In this document: positions 52,973-64,000 of the stretch, one piece after another
Position numbering within the stretch: position 1 is the first letter of the stretch
Layout: each line of letters starts with the position of its first letter
NCBI RefSeq assembly: GCF_004799495.1
Contig: NZ_SSMY01000012.1
Coordinates: forward strand, 113,344-177,343
Direction: 5' to 3'
Source of the DNA: Sphingomonas sp.
GTDB taxonomy: Bacteria > Pseudomonadota > Alphaproteobacteria > Sphingomonadales > Sphingomonadaceae
DNA length: 64,000 nt
Program-made: the position numbers and the translations under genes
Notes under the pieces: generated by a model
Databases searched by the model: none
Told to the model about the DNA's origin: nothing
Seen by the model: the letters and a program-made list of their open reading frames with translations, nothing else

Positions 52973-53111
52973 GCGCGAACCGCATCTTCGCGCCGGCATC
53001 TCGCCGACATGACGATGCGGACACTGGCCAGCGCTTGATGCGAGGCCCGACCATCCCAACATTCAGGGAAAGGGCCGCGCGTCCCTGCGGCCCGTCAGGA
53101 GTAATAGTGTA

Positions 53112-55433
<2,322 letters not shown>

Positions 55434-55524
55434 CTAGCGTGATCCGGGGCGGCCGCGTGCCGTCCCGCATTATGACAACCGTGTGATTTACCAATAATTT
55501 GTTGATCGGGGTTAGGCCCGGTCC

Positions 55525-57207
55525 ATGCGGCGCGCCGGCCATCCTTTTCTCTTGCTCGCGGTGCTGATCGCGTTGGCGATGAGCATCGCCGCGCGGCCAG
55601 CCCAGGCGCAGAGCGCGGTCACCGGCGCCCCGTTGTCGGTATGCGTGGCGCGCGTCGCGGCAGGCGACACGGCGGCGGCGATGCTTGGCGCCGCGGGACG
55701 GTTCGACTGCGCGACGCCGCAGACCAGGTTCGGCAACGGCGATTACTGGGTCCTGTCGCAACCGCTCGGCACGATCCCCGATGTCCAGATCCGCGAACGC
55801 GTCCGGATCGCCAGCCTGTGGCAGGAGCGCATCACGCTCTACGCACTCTACCCGAACGGTCAGGTGCGCGGCTGGGCGTATGACGGCCATGCCACCAGCC
55901 GCCATCTCCAGCTCGGCGCGATGATCCAGTGGCGGCTCGACCCCAGGTTCGGCGCCCCGGCACGGCTACTGTGGCGAGTCGACGGCAGCGCGAACCTGCG
56001 TGGCATCCTGATCGCGCCGACGCTCGCGACGGCGTCCGAAGCGTCGCGCGCGAACATCGCGATGGCAGCAGTCTATTCGGGGTTCGTCGGGCTGTGCGTC
56101 GCGCTGCTGATCTATAATCTCGCGATGTGGGGGGCGCTACGCCACCGCTTCCAGCTCGCCTATTGCGCGATGGTGCTCTCGCTCCTGTGCTACGCTTTCA
56201 CCTCGTCGGGCGCGCTGGCGTGGGTCAATCCGGCGATGCTCAACAACGACCGGCTGCGCTTCAACTACATCTTCCTGGCGGCGGCAGCGGCGACCGCGCT
56301 GATGTTCGCGCGGGCGTTTTTCCCGCCGTCGGTCACCGCCGGCTGGGTATCGCGCTGGGCCAACCGGCTGACCGCGCTGGCGCTGAGCGCGATGGCGTTG
56401 TTCGCCTTGCTCGCGCCGTGGCAGATCAAGCTGCTCGATGCGTTCTATGCTGCGAGCTTCGTCATACTGATCGTCGCGGTATTGCCGATCATCATTCGCG
56501 CCCGGGCCGAGCGGAGCCCGCACCTGTGGCTGTTCGCGATCGCCTGGGCCGCGCCGCTGTTGTTCGCCGCCGTTCGCCTGCTCGCCAATATCGCGGTGGT
56601 GCGATGGAATTTCTGGATCGATAATTCGACCATCCTGGCGATGGCGTTCGAAGCGATCGTCTCGACGCTCGCGATCGCGTACCGTATCCGCTTGCTCAGC
56701 GTCGAGCGCGACGAAGCGATCGAGCGCGAGGTCATCGCCGCGCGCCTCGCCGATATCGACCCGCTGACCGGGCTGCTCAACCGCCGCGCGTTCCTGCGCC
56801 AGGCGATCGGGCGCGACGGCGAGCAAGTGCTGATCCTGACCGACCTCGATCATTTCAAGCACGTCAACGAAACGCTGGGCCATGACGGCGGCGACGAAGT
56901 GCTGCGGGTGTTCGCCCGTGTGCTGCGCCAGGCGGCCCCCGCCGGCGCGCTGATCGCGCGAATGGGCGGCGAGGAATTCGCGATGCTGTGCCCGGCCGAT
57001 CGCCCGGTGGCCCCCGAAACGGTGCTCGAGCGGCTGCGCACCGCGCGGATGCCGTTCGATATCAGCGTCACTACCAGCATCGGCGCGTGCAGCGGGCCGA
57101 TGATCAGCGAGCCCGACTGGAAAGCGATGTACCGCCGTGCCGACCGCGCCTTGTTCGACGCCAAGCAGGCCGGCCGCGACCGCGCACGGTTCGCGCGCGC
57201 CGCCTGA
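55525..57207 (+). CDS. diguanylate cyclase with 7TM-DISM sensor
   Basis: This 560-residue protein has a signal peptide (residues 1-29, ends AQAQ), a ~150-residue periplasmic 7TMR-DISMED2-like domain (TPQTRFGNGDYWVLSQPLG...), seven hydrophobic helices (about 185-390) and a C-terminal GGDEF domain (DPLTGLLNRRAFLRQA; TDLDHFKHVNETLGHDGGDEVL; RMGGEEFAML). GGEEF is an active signature, so it should make cyclic di-GMP in response to an external ligand. No clear product-inhibition RxxD five residues ahead of GGEEF is seen. Confidence 0.93.
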   Translation: MRRAGHPFLLLAVLIALAMSIAARPAQAQSAVTGAPLSVCVARVAAGDTAAAMLGAAGRFDCATPQTRFGNGDYWVLSQPLGTIPDVQIRERVRIASLWQERITLYALYPNGQVRGWAYDGHATSRHLQLGAMIQWRLDPRFGAPARLLWRVDGSANLRGILIAPTLATASEASRANIAMAAVYSGFVGLCVALLIYNLAMWGALRHRFQLAYCAMVLSLLCYAFTSSGALAWVNPAMLNNDRLRFNYIFLAAAAATALMFARAFFPPSVTAGWVSRWANRLTALALSAMALFALLAPWQIKLLDAFYAASFVILIVAVLPIIIRARAERSPHLWLFAIAWAAPLLFAAVRLLANIAVVRWNFWIDNSTILAMAFEAIVSTLAIAYRIRLLSVERDEAIEREVIAARLADIDPLTGLLNRRAFLRQAIGRDGEQVLILTDLDHFKHVNETLGHDGGDEVLRVFARVLRQAAPAGALIARMGGEEFAMLCPADRPVAPETVLERLRTARMPFDISVTTSIGACSGPMISEPDWKAMYRRADRALFDAKQAGRDRARFARAA

Positions 57208-57261
57208 TTTTCCGTCGAAATTCCCTTTGTCGTTGCGCTCGCCGTCGCTTATGGTGAACGC

Positions 57262-57462
57262 ATGCGGCGGGGTCGGACCATCCTGATAGCGGCGGCGTTG
57301 CTCGCGATCGTCGCGGTCGCGCGGCATCCGAGCGCGGACATCGAAATCCTGACGCATCAGGCGAGCGACCCCGCGCCGCACCGCGTGCACGCGGTGGTCG
57401 ATCTTGGGATCGTCGCGATCAACTTCCTGCTGACCTGGACCGCCGGCCGGGTAGCCTCTTAA
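57262..57462 (+). CDS. small membrane protein
   Basis: This 66-residue protein has an N-terminal hydrophobic helix (ILIAAALLAIVAVA) and a second one near the end (VVDLGIVAINFLLTWTAG). It lies between the cyclase and the acyl-CoA ligase, 25 bases before the latter on the same strand. Function unknown. Confidence 0.5.
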   Translation: MRRGRTILIAAALLAIVAVARHPSADIEILTHQASDPAPHRVHAVVDLGIVAINFLLTWTAGRVAS

Positions 57463-57487
57463 ACCGGTCGCGCTTACACCGGCGTCG

Positions 57488-59164
57488 ATGACCGATCCGG
57501 AAGAGATTTGGCGCGGAGCCGCCTATCGTCACCCGACCCCATGGACGACCGAGTTTCCGCCGCTGTCGCTGAGCGCGATGTTCGAGCAATCGGCCGCGCG
57601 CCATGCCGACAAGCCGCTGATCGATTTCCTCGGGCGTCATTATTCCTATGCCGAGACGCTCGACGGGGCGAACCGGGTGGCGGCGGGGCTCAAGGCGCTC
57701 GGCTACGGCCCCGGCGACCGCATCGGGCTGTTCCTGCCCAACGTGCCGCACTATCTCGCGGCCTATTTCGGCATCCTCAAGCTGGGCGCGACGGTGGTCA
57801 ATTTCTCGCCGCTCTACACGGTCGAGGAACTGGCGCACCAGGTCGAGGATTCGGGGACGCGCGCGCTGTTCACATTGTCGGCGTCGGCGCTGCTCCCGAC
57901 CGCGCTCAAGGTGCTCGACCAGTCGAGCGTCGAGCGGCTGATCGTCGGGTCGGTCGCGGGCGTGCTCCCCGCCGCCAAGTCGCTCTTCTACCGCCTGTTC
58001 CGGGGGCGTGAGACGACAAAGCGCCCCGACGACCCGCGCATCATCGCTTTCTCCCAGCTGATCGCCAATGACGGCACGGGCGACCACACGGCGGTCGATC
58101 CGCTGAAGGACGTGGCGGTGATCCAGTACACGGGCGGCACCACCGGCACCCCCAAGGGCGCGATGCTGACGCACCAGAATCTGTCGGCGAACGCGCGGCA
58201 GGTCGAGGGGATGGACCCCGATCCGGGCGGCGAGGACCGCATCATCGGCGTGCTCCCGCTGTTCCACGTCTTCGCCAACACCTGCGTGATGAACCGCACG
58301 GTCGCGAACGGCGGGACGATCGTTCTGCTGCCGCGCTTCGACGGCGGGCAGGTGCTCGCCGCGATTCAGCGCACGCGCGCGACCGCGCTGCCCGGCGTGC
58401 CGACGATGTACCAGGCGCTGCTGAGCCACCCCAAGCTCGCGGGCGCTGATCTCTCGAGCCTCAAATATTGCATCTCGGGCGGCGCGCCGCTCCCCGCCGA
58501 GGTCAAGGCGAAGTTCGAGGCGGCGACCGGCGCGCGGGTGATCGAGGGGTATGGGCTGTCGGAGAGTTCGGGAGTCGTTTCGTGCAACCCATACGCCGTC
58601 GACGGCAAACTCGGCACGATAGGCCAGCCGATCCCGGGAACGCACGTGCGGCTGGTCGACAAGGAAGACCCGACGCGCGCCCCACCCGACGGCGAGTCCG
58701 GCGAGATCGTCGTGCGCGGGCCGCAGATCATGAAGGGCTATTGGAACCGCCCCGACGCCGATGCCGAGGTGTTTGTCGATGGATGGTTGCGCACCGGTGA
58801 CGTTGGAGAGATCGACGGCGAGGGCTTCATCCGCGTCGTCGACAGGCTGAAGGACATGATCGCCGTCTCAGGCTTCAAGGTCTTCCCGAGCCAGATCGAG
58901 GCGGTGCTCTACAAGCATCCCGCGGTGAAGGAGGCGCTGGTGATCGGGGTGCCCGATGCCTATCGCGGGGAACAGCCGCGCGCTTATGTCACGCTCAACG
59001 ACGGCATGGCCGCGACCCCGGAGGAACTGAAGGACTGGCTCAACCCGCAACTCGGGCATCACGAGCGGATCGATCGCGTCGATATCCGCCTGACGCTCCC
59101 CAAGACGCTGGTCGGCAAGCTCAGCCGCAAGGAACTCGTCGCCGAGGTGAAGGCGGGCGGCTGA
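57488..59164 (+). CDS. acyl-CoA ligase (long-chain or dicarboxylate type)
   Basis: This 558-residue AMP-forming ligase activates a fatty or related acid with ATP and CoA. Family motifs are IQYTGGTTGTPKGAMLTHQNL, EGYGLSESSGVVSCNP, DGWLRTGDVGEID and the C-terminal catalytic lysine in PKTLVGKLSRKEL. The general layout resembles FadD and PimA. With no pathway genes alongside, the acid is not readable. Confidence 0.92.
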   Translation: MTDPEEIWRGAAYRHPTPWTTEFPPLSLSAMFEQSAARHADKPLIDFLGRHYSYAETLDGANRVAAGLKALGYGPGDRIGLFLPNVPHYLAAYFGILKLGATVVNFSPLYTVEELAHQVEDSGTRALFTLSASALLPTALKVLDQSSVERLIVGSVAGVLPAAKSLFYRLFRGRETTKRPDDPRIIAFSQLIANDGTGDHTAVDPLKDVAVIQYTGGTTGTPKGAMLTHQNLSANARQVEGMDPDPGGEDRIIGVLPLFHVFANTCVMNRTVANGGTIVLLPRFDGGQVLAAIQRTRATALPGVPTMYQALLSHPKLAGADLSSLKYCISGGAPLPAEVKAKFEAATGARVIEGYGLSESSGVVSCNPYAVDGKLGTIGQPIPGTHVRLVDKEDPTRAPPDGESGEIVVRGPQIMKGYWNRPDADAEVFVDGWLRTGDVGEIDGEGFIRVVDRLKDMIAVSGFKVFPSQIEAVLYKHPAVKEALVIGVPDAYRGEQPRAYVTLNDGMAATPEELKDWLNPQLGHHERIDRVDIRLTLPKTLVGKLSRKELVAEVKAGG

Positions 59165-59295
59165 GCGGACCGAAGGTCACGAAAGTCACGCCACGTCACC
59201 AACACCATGCGACGGACCGTTTGCGTCAACGATGGGAAAGAGAAGGCCGGGACGCTGACACCCGAAATCCTACATTGGAAGCATTTTCGCCGGAG

Positions 59296-60321
59296 TTATT
59301 TTGGCGCGTCGGTGAAGATCGTGATCGCCGGCCGCCCGACCATCGGGGTTGCGGTTCTGGGCATGCGCGCCTCGAGCGGCTTGAGCCAGGTATCGACCTT
59401 GCTGCCGATCGCGATCTGCGGCTGCGACGGGATGATCCCCATGTTCGCGCCCATCGCCTCCCATTGCGCGACCAAGGTACGCGCATCCTCGCCCGCCTTT
59501 GCCAGCGGCACGGGTTCGCGCATCGCATGGTTGATCATCGCGTCGCCGTAGAACGTCCAGTCCTTGTCCGACTGGCACCCGAACGACGTCCGGTCGGCCG
59601 ACGCCGCGGTGAACAGCGCGGTATTCTCGTTCGACAGTGTCGGCACGAAGATGCCGGAAAAGCACGCCGACAGGATCAGCAGGCGGTTCTTGATCCCGAG
59701 CTCGTCGAACAATCGCGCCATCCGTTCGGGCGGAATGATCCCGAACCCGTCGTCGCCGTCGTGATAGGCCAGGCCGACCTTGGCGCCGTGCCCGGCGGTA
59801 TAGAGGACGACGACGTCCTGCTGCTTGTCCATCAGTTCGGCGACGCGCGCGAGCGCGACCGCGAGGTTGCGCGGGGATCCGTTGGGCAATGCCGACGGGC
59901 CGCTGCCCTCGGTGCCCGCGAGCACGATCGTGTGCCCGACCGCGTTGTAGCGGCGGCTGAGCACCTTGCCCGCTTCGCGCGCCTCGCGCCCGAAGATCGG
60001 ATCGCTGTCGAGCCCGACCACGACGACATAGGCATCGACCTGCCCCGGCTTCTGCGGCCCCAATGCGGCGAGCGACTTGTCGAGCTTGCGCTGGTCGTCG
60101 AGCAGCCATTTGGGCGACCGGTCGCGTTCGAGCTCCGGCCCGAGCGCGAGCGACGCCGCGACCTCGGCCTGATTCTCGCCACCGACGAGCCCGGGGAAGC
60201 CGGTGGTGTGCTGCGGCGGGGTATAGGTGGCGGACTGGCCCGTCGCCGACCCGGCGAGCGCAAGGCCGCTGACCGCGATCAGCGCGGCGGCGGAAAGACG
60301 GCGAAAAAGCTGGTTACGCAT
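59296..60321 (-). CDS. C13 (legumain-like) cysteine peptidase
   Basis: This 341-residue protein begins with a signal peptide (residues ~1-29). It has the C13/caspase-like catalytic pair H178 (VVLYTAGHGAKVG) and C220 (LLILSACFSGIF), in the correct order and spacing, and a following TFYGDAMINHAM segment. Bacterial C13 peptidases are uncommon and poorly studied. Expected location is the periplasm. It lies 180 bases downstream of sdhA, where sdhB often sits, behind a nested-hairpin repeat. Confidence 0.87.
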   Translation of the reverse strand: MRNQLFRRLSAAALIAVSGLALAGSATGQSATYTPPQHTTGFPGLVGGENQAEVAASLALGPELERDRSPKWLLDDQRKLDKSLAALGPQKPGQVDAYVVVVGLDSDPIFGREAREAGKVLSRRYNAVGHTIVLAGTEGSGPSALPNGSPRNLAVALARVAELMDKQQDVVVLYTAGHGAKVGLAYHDGDDGFGIIPPERMARLFDELGIKNRLLILSACFSGIFVPTLSNENTALFTAASADRTSFGCQSDKDWTFYGDAMINHAMREPVPLAKAGEDARTLVAQWEAMGANMGIIPSQPQIAIGSKVDTWLKPLEARMPRTATPMVGRPAITIFTDAPK

Positions 60322-60401
60322 TGATTCTGGCCCCGGTTGTCGCGCGTATCAGGGGGTTAGCGGCGGGGCAGTGTCAAGTGGGGACGAAGCGATTTCAACG
60401 T

Positions 60402-60501
60402 GGCATGGGCAAAGCCCATGCCGTCGGCCGCTGCCTTGCAGCGCCGGCCAGGCTTGGCCGCGCGATGGCGATTAGCTCTCGCTAATCGCCTCGGCCAAGC
60501 T
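60402..60501. repeat. nested-hairpin element abutting sdhA
   Basis: Perfect stems are 60402-60422 (9 bp, loop AAA), 60429-60443 (6 bp), and 60467-60490 (10 bp, loop TCTC), the last enclosed by a 9-base pair GCTTGGCCG/CGGCCAAGC (60452-60500). The design is like those at 21243 and 22847, with new stem sequences. It touches the sdhA stop codon. Confidence 0.78.
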
Positions 60502-62303
60502 CAATACACCCGCTTCTTCGGCTTGATATACTCCGCGTCGTCGGTGAGCGTGTAGTCGTGCACCGGGCGGTAATCGAGCGTCACGCTCCCACCCTTGCCG
60601 CCCCAGCCGTCGAACGTCGCGATGGTGTGCTTCATCCAGTTCTTGTCGTCGCGCTCGGGATAATCCTCGTGCATGTGCGCGCCGCGGCTTTCCTTGCGGT
60701 TGGCCGCACCGCGGATCGTGACGATCGCCTGGCCGAGCAAATTGTCGAGTTCGAGCGTTTCGACCAGATCGGTGTTCCAGATCAGCGAGCGGTCGGTGAT
60801 CCCGACGTCGCCGAGCGACTTGTACACTGCGTTCATGTGGACGACGCCTTCGTCGAGCAGCGCGGTGTCGCGGAACACCGCGCAATGCTTTTGCATCGTG
60901 CGCTGCATGTCGCCGCGGATCTCGGCGGTCGGCCTGGCACCCTTGGCGTTGCGGAAATGATCGAGCCGCCCGATCGCCTTGTCGTCGGCGGCGGTGATCG
61001 GCGCGCCGTGCTTGGTGTTGGGCCGCAGGATCTCGGCGATGCGCTTGCCCGTCGCGCGGCCGAACACGACGAGATCGATCAGGCTGTTCGAGCCCAGCCG
61101 GTTGGCACCGTGGACCGAAACGCACGCCGCCTCACCGACCGCGAACAAGCCGGGGACGACCGCATCGGGATCGCCATCCTTCAGGTGGACGACCTCGCCA
61201 TGATAGTTCGTCGGGATGCCGCCCATATTGTAATGCACGGTCGGTGTGACCGGGAGCGGCTGGCGCGTCAGGTCGACGCCCGCGAAGATCTTCCCCGTCT
61301 CGGTAATGCCCGGGAGCCGTTCGTGCAGCACCTTCGGGTCGATGTGATCGAGGTGCAGATAGATATAATCCTTGTTCGGGCCGACCCCGCGGCCCTCGCG
61401 CATTTCCGCCGCCATCGAGCGGGCGACGACGTCGCGCGACGCCAGGTCCTTCGCCGACGGGGCATAGCGTTCCATGAACCGCTCACCCTCGGAATTGGTG
61501 AGGTAGCCGCCCTCGCCCCGCGCGCCCTCGGTGATCAGCACGCCCGCGCCGTAGATGCCGGTCGGGTGGAACTGGACGAATTCCATGTCCTGCAGCGGCA
61601 GGCCGGCGCGCAGCACCATCCCGCCACCGTCGCCGGTGCAGGTATGCGCCGACGTCGCCGACTGGTAGCAGCGGCCATAGCCGCCGGTCGCCAGCACGGT
61701 CGCATGGCTGCGGAAGCGGTGGATGCTCCCGTCCTCCATGCACAGCGCGATCACGCCTTTGCACTCCCCGCCCTCCATGATGAGGTCGAGCGCGAAATAT
61801 TCGATGTAGAAGTCGGCGTCGAAGCGTAAGGACTGCTGGTACAGCGCGTGGAGCATCGCATGCCCGGTGCGGTCGGCGGCGGCGCAGGTGCGCTGCGCGG
61901 GCGGCCCCTCGCCCATGTTCTGCATCATGCCCCCGAACGGGCGCTGGTAGATTTTGCCCGCGTCGGTGCGGCTGAACGGCACCCCGGCGTGTTCGAGCTC
62001 GTAGACCGCGGCGGGCGCCTCGCGCACCATATATTCGATCGCGTCCTGGTCGCCGAGCCAGTCCGACCCCTTGACGGTGTCGAACATGTGCCAGGTCCAG
62101 TGATCCGGCCCCATATTGCCGAGGCTCGCCGCGATCCCGCCCTGCGCCGCGACGGTGTGGCTGCGCGTCGGGAACACCTTGGTGATGCACGCGGTCTTCA
62201 GGCCATGCTGCGCGCATTCCATGACCGCGCGCAGTCCCGATCCGCCGGCACCGACCACCACCGCGTCATAGGCGTGGTCGATGATCTTGTAGGCGTCGCT
62301 CAT
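60501..62303 (-). CDS. sdhA: succinate dehydrogenase flavoprotein subunit
   Basis: This 600-residue subunit oxidises succinate to fumarate. It has the FAD fold [20 protein letters not shown], the covalent FAD histidine in [11 protein letters not shown], the substrate loop [38 protein letters not shown] and the C-terminal DEYPERDDK-like segment. It overlaps sdhD by four bases. No sdhB lies beyond the stop. Confidence 0.97.
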   Translation of the reverse strand: MSDAYKIIDHAYDAVVVGAGGSGLRAVMECAQHGLKTACITKVFPTRSHTVAAQGGIAASLGNMGPDHWTWHMFDTVKGSDWLGDQDAIEYMVREAPAAVYELEHAGVPFSRTDAGKIYQRPFGGMMQNMGEGPPAQRTCAAADRTGHAMLHALYQQSLRFDADFYIEYFALDLIMEGGECKGVIALCMEDGSIHRFRSHATVLATGGYGRCYQSATSAHTCTGDGGGMVLRAGLPLQDMEFVQFHPTGIYGAGVLITEGARGEGGYLTNSEGERFMERYAPSAKDLASRDVVARSMAAEMREGRGVGPNKDYIYLHLDHIDPKVLHERLPGITETGKIFAGVDLTRQPLPVTPTVHYNMGGIPTNYHGEVVHLKDGDPDAVVPGLFAVGEAACVSVHGANRLGSNSLIDLVVFGRATGKRIAEILRPNTKHGAPITAADDKAIGRLDHFRNAKGARPTAEIRGDMQRTMQKHCAVFRDTALLDEGVVHMNAVYKSLGDVGITDRSLIWNTDLVETLELDNLLGQAIVTIRGAANRKESRGAHMHEDYPERDDKNWMKHTIATFDGWGGKGGSVTLDYRPVHDYTLTDDAEYIKPKKRVY

Positions 62304-62686
62304 CCCGCGACCGGCGTCAGCGCCGCCTTGAGGATCGCGAAGATCGCGGTCACAGCGATCACGGCGAGGAAATATTCGAGCAGGACGATCCCGACGACGC
62401 GGCTTTCATCTTCCTGATAATCCTCGATCAGCACTTGCAGCCCGAGGCGGGCGTGCCAGCACGTCGAAATGACGAGCAGGATCATCGGTACCGCGACCCA
62501 GGCCGATCCGATCCAGCTGTGGATCGACAGATAATCGAACCCGTTGAGCCGAGTCAGCGAGATCATGAACCAGGCGAGGAAGAACAGGTTGGAGCCGGCG
62601 GTCAGCCGCTGGCGCCACCAATGATGCGCGCCCTCATGTGCGCTGCCGAGGCCGCGGACTCGGCCGAGTTCGGTACCGTCGCCCAT
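62300..62686 (-). CDS. sdhD: succinate dehydrogenase membrane anchor
   Basis: This 128-residue subunit has three hydrophobic helices (about residues 26-45, 55-78, 100-120), a conserved haem-ligating histidine in [16 protein letters not shown] and an Ala/Gly-rich end. It forms the quinone site with SdhC. The start is in a TAATG overlap with sdhC. Confidence 0.92.
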   Translation of the reverse strand: MGDGTELGRVRGLGSAHEGAHHWWRQRLTAGSNLFFLAWFMISLTRLNGFDYLSIHSWIGSAWVAVPMILLVISTCWHARLGLQVLIEDYQEDESRVVGIVLLEYFLAVIAVTAIFAILKAALTPVAG

Positions 62687-63117
62687 TACTTTGCCCCTGC
62701 GAAAATGACGTCCTTGAGGATCAGACCCCAGAACAGGATGGTGAGGACGACCGCGCCGACGAAGGTCAGGATCGAGCTCGTCTTGTTGGTCTTGAGCTCA
62801 TAGCCCGCGCCGGTGTCGAGCACGAGGTGGCGGATGCCGCTCATCATGTGCTGGAACAAGGCGAGCGTCAGCCCCACCCCGACGATATAGCCGAGGATGT
62901 TCCAGCTCGGCCCGGTGAACCACGACAGGAACCAGTCGTAGCTGTCCTTGCCCGCCGCCAACGCCGCCAGCCACCAGGTGAACAGCAGCCCGCCGACGAT
63001 CGCGAGCCCGTCGCCGGTGATGCGGTGGATGATCGAGGTCAGCATGTGCGGGCCCATCCGGTAATGGCCGAGATGAGGTGAAAGCGGGCGGTCCGGTTTC
63101 GGCGGTGTGGTGGCCAA
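62686..63117 (-). CDS. sdhC: succinate dehydrogenase cytochrome b556 subunit
   Basis: This 143-residue subunit has three helices and the family pattern SPHLGHYRMGPHMLTSIIHRITG near the N-terminus and the haem histidine in HMMSGIRHLVLD. A TTG at 63117 gives the normal N-terminus (ATTPPKPDRPLSPH); the nearest ATG would remove the conserved PLSPH region. Its ribosome site is weak (GGGGTA). It leads the unit sdhC-sdhD-sdhA. Confidence 0.9.
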   Translation of the reverse strand: MATTPPKPDRPLSPHLGHYRMGPHMLTSIIHRITGDGLAIVGGLLFTWWLAALAAGKDSYDWFLSWFTGPSWNILGYIVGVGLTLALFQHMMSGIRHLVLDTGAGYELKTNKTSSILTFVGAVVLTILFWGLILKDVIFAGAK

Positions 63118-63191
63118 GGAAAATACCCCAGAAAAGAAAGCGTGCGCCCTCTTACCCCTCGTGCCTTGGGATGCAAGTCGTCCGCCAAATC

Positions 63192-63206
63192 CTAACCTCT
63201 CTTTAA
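63192..63206 (+). promoter_or_regulatory. possible CtrA-type site
   Basis: CTAA-N7-TTAA lies 71 bases before the chemoreceptor start and 75 bases before sdhC; one base differs from TTAA-N7-TTAA. Confidence 0.3.
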
Positions 63207-63276
63207 CCAACCTCGGGCTAGCCCATGACGGTAAATTGTTGCGTCGTCGTCAGACGTTAGCCCGGAGCATCCGATC

Positions 63277-64000
63277 TTGAGCACTACCGATCTGCCCTCG
63301 TCCGATATGATGGCCGCGAAGGTCCGGCTGTCCGAACGGTTGCGCATCTTCGATTTCGACGGATCGCTCGCTACTGCAAGCCGCGATGTCTGGGCGGTGA
63401 TCGAGCCCGATATTCGCGAAATCTCCGAGGCCTATTGGCAGCAATGGCTGCGCTGTTTCGCCGACGACCGCGTGTGGGCGCCGCACGAGACCGCCAAGAT
63501 GATCGACTTGGGGGTCGATTTCCTCAAGCTCCGCTTCCTCAAAACCAGCGAGCGCGGTTGGGTCGAATCGATCTCCCGTTCGGTCGCCGCCGCCTATGCC
63601 GGCAAGGTCGAACCCGAAGCCTTGCTCTCGATGATCAACGCCAGCGATCGCGCCGCACTCGACAGCCTGATGCGCCGCGTCGACCGCGACGACCCGCGCT
63701 TGCCGACGATGATCGACACCCTGCTGCGCCTGTCGGCGATGGAAGGCGATATCACCGTCGCCTTGTACAATGGCTTCGTCGAGCATGCCGCGCAGGCCGC
63801 GCGCGAAGCGCTTGCCGCCGAATTCCGCGATGGCATCGCCAAGGTGGTCGAGCGCTCGAGCCAGGAAAGCCATGCGTTGCGCGATCAGTCGGTTCGCACG
63901 TCCACCTCCGCGCGAGGGATGATCGGCAAGACCAGCGAAGTCGCCGCCGCTGCCGAGCAATCGGCGGTCGCGATGCGGGAAGCCGCCCAGACCGCCGCCG
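63277..64000 (+). CDS. chemoreceptor with globin-like sensor, 3' end outside window
   Basis: The frame starts at TTG 63277 (GGAG ten bases ahead) and leaves the window after 241 codons. Residues ~20-175 form an all-helical domain in the style of globin-coupled sensors (RLSERLRIFDFDG...; VDFLKLRFLKTSERGWVESISRSVAAAYAG). From ~180 the heptad-rich signalling helix begins (VVERSSQESHALRDQ; TSEVAAAAEQSAVAMREAAQTAA). There is no membrane segment, so it would be cytoplasmic. The helix that carries the haem-binding histidine in HemAT-type sensors has Ala here; the only histidine before residue 130 is H70. The sensor may thus not bind haem. Confidence 0.75.
   Translation, partial: MSTTDLPSSDMMAAKVRLSERLRIFDFDGSLATASRDVWAVIEPDIREISEAYWQQWLRCFADDRVWAPHETAKMIDLGVDFLKLRFLKTSERGWVESISRSVAAAYAGKVEPEALLSMINASDRAALDSLMRRVDRDDPRLPTMIDTLLRLSAMEGDITVALYNGFVEHAAQAAREALAAEFRDGIAKVVERSSQESHALRDQSVRTSTSARGMIGKTSEVAAAAEQSAVAMREAAQTAA

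Overview
The window reads as ordinary chromosome of a high-GC alphaproteobacterium of the Sphingomonadales, most like Sphingomonas. This rests on protein families and style rather than a database match: a CpdR response regulator, a TrcR/DUF1013 regulator, DUF1192 and DUF1289 proteins, SapC, large TonB-dependent receptors, a PhaR/PhaA/PhaC storage set, and many ATGA or TGATG overlaps between genes. Coding density is high and most genes are housekeeping or catabolic. The more A/T-rich patches are about 18.7-20.2 kb, the 11.1-11.3 kb leader and, mildly, 46.5-47.0 kb.

Layout. 0-1.4 kb: a cut membrane protein, a short RadC-type JAB protein and a lone receiver domain. 1.5-3.4 kb: a coupled flavin monooxygenase and ATP-grasp ligase. 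3.6-9.2 kb: ABC-F ATPase, lone cpaF, secreted proteins, a single-chain aspartyl protease with PDZ. 9.2-11.1 kb: phaR and phaA diverge across a palindrome-rich promoter. 11.3-14.6 kb: a 1103-residue TonB receptor. 14.7-18.6 kb: an MHS-type transporter, a secreted TPR protein and alanine racemase on one strand. 18.7-21.2 kb: an accessory patch with a small protein, a putative HTH regulator and a protein with two terminase-small-subunit-like repeats. 21.5-29.6 kb: a valine/isobutyrate degradation block (mmsA, lipoprotein, acyl-CoA dehydrogenase, phaC, HIBYL-CoA hydrolase, enoyl-CoA hydratase, mmsB, greB-like) with the PHA synthase inside it. 29.7-34.5 kb: a cobalamin riboswitch driving btuB-btuF-btuC-btuD. 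34.5-41.4 kb: alkyltransferase, outer-membrane receptor, tRNA-Val, cpdR, formylglutamate amidohydrolase, a candidate small RNA, sapC, FAD dehydrogenase. 41.5-53 kb: RNA helicase, muramidase, glutathione transferases, hydrolases, trcR, glycosyltransferase, quinone reductase. 53-60.3 kb: clpA, diguanylate cyclase, acyl-CoA ligase, C13 peptidase. 60.5-64 kb: sdhA-sdhD-sdhC and a chemoreceptor cut by the window end.

The points most worth a second look are: a candidate intergenic small RNA at 38959-39064 with its own promoter, a C(UUCG)G hairpin, an unpaired UCCUCCC tract and a strong terminator; a set of compact nested-hairpin elements (21243-21493, about 22847-23054, 60402-60501) that abut stop codons; the ATP-grasp/flavin monooxygenase pair; a globin-like chemoreceptor domain with no histidine where the haem ligand is expected; and the PHA synthase inside the valine operon.
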